Positions 15,361 through 16,268 of a DNA stretch of 16,268 bases are shown here, piece by piece. Source of the DNA: Austwickia sp040006675 (GTDB lineage: Bacteria > Actinomycetota > Actinomycetes > Actinomycetales > Dermatophilaceae); assembly GCA_040006675.1 (NCBI GenBank), contig JBDTWM010000063.1, positions 1-16,268 on the forward strand, read 5' to 3'. Position 1 is the first letter of the stretch. The number at the start of each line of letters is the position of its first letter. Below the pieces are notes generated by a model. It saw nothing but the letters and a program-made list of their open reading frames with translations. It searched no databases and was not told where the DNA came from. Position numbers and translations under genes: made by a program.

Positions 15361-15680
15361 ATTTGTCGCTACCTCTCTCCCAGGTCATCCTATTGCGCTG
15401 TTCCTTGCGACATCACGTCCCTGGCGGAAGCAGACGCCTTCACGGGTCGAGCCTATGGGAAAGAGGCGACATTCGCGAAATGTCGGGAAAATGATTCCAG
15501 CGCGTGTCGTCGATCTTAACTTTCACCGCGCCGGTCGCTAGGCAGCAGAACGCCATTGGCCGTCGGATCCTGGGTATCCAGACACAGCGAAGGAGCCCAC
15601 AGCGTGTGTGAAAGCGCCGACGAGCCCGGGATGTGTCCTCCCCGCTCGGCCTTCAGACCCGTGAACGACCGGAAGGAAGA
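15361..15680. other. 320-bp non-coding region upstream of lsr2
   Basis: No credible gene is visible. Short open frames on both strands (for example 15556-15768 +) are antisense to, or overlap, the neighbouring membrane gene and show no recognisable protein. The stretch is less GC-rich than most of the window. It holds the lsr2 ribosome site, two candidate -10 hexamers (TAGGAT at 15392-15387 and TAGGCT at 15455-15450, minus strand) and an inverted repeat at 15467-15485. No strong terminator was found for the genes upstream. Confidence 0.6.
15467..15485. promoter_or_regulatory. Inverted repeat upstream of lsr2
   Basis: CGACATT (15467-15473) and AATGTCG (15479-15485) are exact reverse complements around CGCGA. 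On the minus strand the centre of the repeat coincides with the position of a -35 element, 18 bases before TAGGCT (15455-15450). That fits an operator controlling a distal lsr2 promoter, though a weak hairpin is possible too. Confidence 0.45.
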
Positions 15681-15908
15681 TCAGCGGTCCGGACCGTCGC
15701 CCTTCGGGGCAGGAATGGTCCCAGCCTTCGCTGACGGGGCGGACGAGAGGTTCTCCGTCGAATCCTGAGATTGCTCTGCCAGCCACCGTGAGTGCGCCAA
15801 CCGCTCAGCACGGTCACCCTCCAAGAGCGCGCGCATCACCCGGTAAAAGAGGTACCCGATGCCGACCGACGGGGCGAGGGCCAACACGATGGGCATCAGC
15901 GAGTCCAT
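15681..15908 (-). CDS. Small single-pass membrane protein, function unknown
   Basis: A 75-residue protein that I do not recognise. It opens with one hydrophobic segment (about residues 4-24, LMPIVLALAPSVGIGYLFYRV). A charged helical stretch follows (about 25-48, RALLEGDRAERLAHSRWLAEQ), then a Ser/Pro/Gly-rich tail that is probably disordered. The ATG at 15908-15906 has GGAGGA 4 bases upstream, a strong ribosome site, and its first 13 bases overlap the end of the preceding gene, so the two are likely translated together. The tail probably lies in the cytoplasm because of the positive residues after the helix. The frame stays open upstream, but only this start has a ribosome site and a membrane segment at its front. 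Confidence 0.65.
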   Translation of the reverse strand: MDSLMPIVLALAPSVGIGYLFYRVMRALLEGDRAERLAHSRWLAEQSQDSTENLSSAPSAKAGTIPAPKGDGPDR

Positions 15909-16268
15909 GATTCCTCCGTGGTGCGCCGATCCGGATCGACGCGAGTCTCGATGATCATACGTTCGCCAGGCCCGGCGATGACCAAAAGGTCCGTTCCCAC
16001 GATACGCCGATGAGTACCTTCCGAATTCCCGGACTGCTTCGGTCCGGGTTGCCCGACGCCCTCTCGTGGGCCTTCGTCCGGCGGATCGATCCGGCACCAG
16101 GACTGGATCAACAATCCCACGATCATCAAAACGATTCCCGCCCCCACGTACGCGGCGCACCACGCCACCCCGTCAGGGATCCCGCCCGGGCCGCGCTCAA
16201 CGAAGAACACCACCCCGAGCGCGCCGTACGCCCCCGCGGCCACTGCCCCGGTCAGCGCGGCGGCCCGC
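15896..16268 (-). CDS. Partial membrane protein, function unknown (5' end outside window)
   Basis: At least 123 residues, with the frame open to the window edge. A GTG at 16243 could be a start, but the codons upstream of it (RAALTGAVAAGAYGALGVVFFVE) complete a normal hydrophobic helix, so the true start probably lies beyond 16268. Two membrane segments are visible (AALTGAVAAGAYGALGVVF and WCAAYVGAGIVLMIVGLLIQ), followed by a polar domain of about 70 residues with no motif I recognise. The stop lies inside the next gene (13-bp overlap), indicating a two-gene unit upstream of lsr2. A 7-bp hairpin, CCCGGAC/GTCCGGG (16028-16048), falls inside the coding region. Confidence 0.65.
   Translation of the reverse strand, partial: RAAALTGAVAAGAYGALGVVFFVERGPGGIPDGVAWCAAYVGAGIVLMIVGLLIQSWCRIDPPDEGPREGVGQPGPKQSGNSEGTHRRIVGTDLLVIAGPGERMIIETRVDPDRRTTEESWTR

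Noticed and set aside
15486..15500. Second Zur-like site upstream of lsr2
   Set aside because: The core GAAAATGATT matches the remembered consensus, but the right half fails and there is no zinc gene nearby; probably a chance AT-rich match.
15556..15768. 70-codon plus-strand frame upstream of lsr2
   Set aside because: Antisense to the small membrane gene, no ribosome site and no recognisable features.
16028..16048. Terminator hairpin CCCGGAC/GTCCGGG
   Set aside because: Lies within the coding region of the partial membrane gene, well before its stop, so it is more likely a coincidence of coding sequence.

Overview
The window is high-GC actinobacterial DNA. Supporting markers are Lsr2, a ClpC1-type unfoldase, a mycobacterial-type single-domain ArgA, the Ku/LigD end-joining genes, frequent GTG starts and several apparently leaderless genes. 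Gene content suggests a member of the Micrococcales or a relative, but the genus cannot be named from this sequence. No tRNA, rRNA, CRISPR array, transposase, integrase or phage gene was found.

Layout. Positions 37-561 (-) hold argA. It is divergent from a three-gene zinc importer operon, znuA-znuC-znuB (657-3275, +), whose genes overlap; a candidate Zur operator lies just upstream of znuA. A small orphan cupin follows (3407-3757, +). Its stop codon lies inside a short degenerate tandem repeat, which is followed by a perfect 14-bp hairpin between convergent genes. On the minus strand clpC (4273-6846) is followed by a guanidinium-exporter-type SMR gene (3898-4218). Divergent from clpC is a mercaptopyruvate sulfurtransferase (7100-7960, +).

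Positions 7976-12919 (-) read, in transcription order, ku, a large rhomboid-like/aminoacyl-phosphatidylglycerol synthase fusion, and a membrane-anchored esterase joined to it by a GTGA stop/start overlap. Divergent from ku are separate genes for a LigD-type ATP-dependent DNA ligase (13033-14001, +) and a LigD-type primase/polymerase (14003-14959, +). Together these form a compact non-homologous end-joining locus. A long hairpin separates the polymerase from lsr2 (15031-15360, -). Upstream of lsr2 lie a 320-bp non-coding stretch and two small overlapping membrane-protein genes, the first running off the window.

The genes serve zinc uptake, cytosolic proteolysis and stress (ClpC), guanidinium export, sulfur transfer, membrane-lipid aminoacylation, double-strand-break repair and nucleoid silencing. 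In mycobacteria lsr2 and clpC1 are adjacent on the same strand. Here they keep the same order and strand but are about 8.2 kb apart, with the sulfurtransferase, lipid and repair genes between them.

The most interesting signals are non-coding. Five first-in-unit genes carry an N-A-N-N-N-T hexamer exactly 6 nt before a start with no convincing Shine-Dalgarno sequence, and znuA has one at 7 nt. Several uncatalogued inverted repeats lie in promoter regions. At the protein level, the aminoacyl-lipid synthase has a rhomboid-like N-terminus that appears to lack the catalytic serine, and the polymerase has Gln where LigD polymerases usually have a His.
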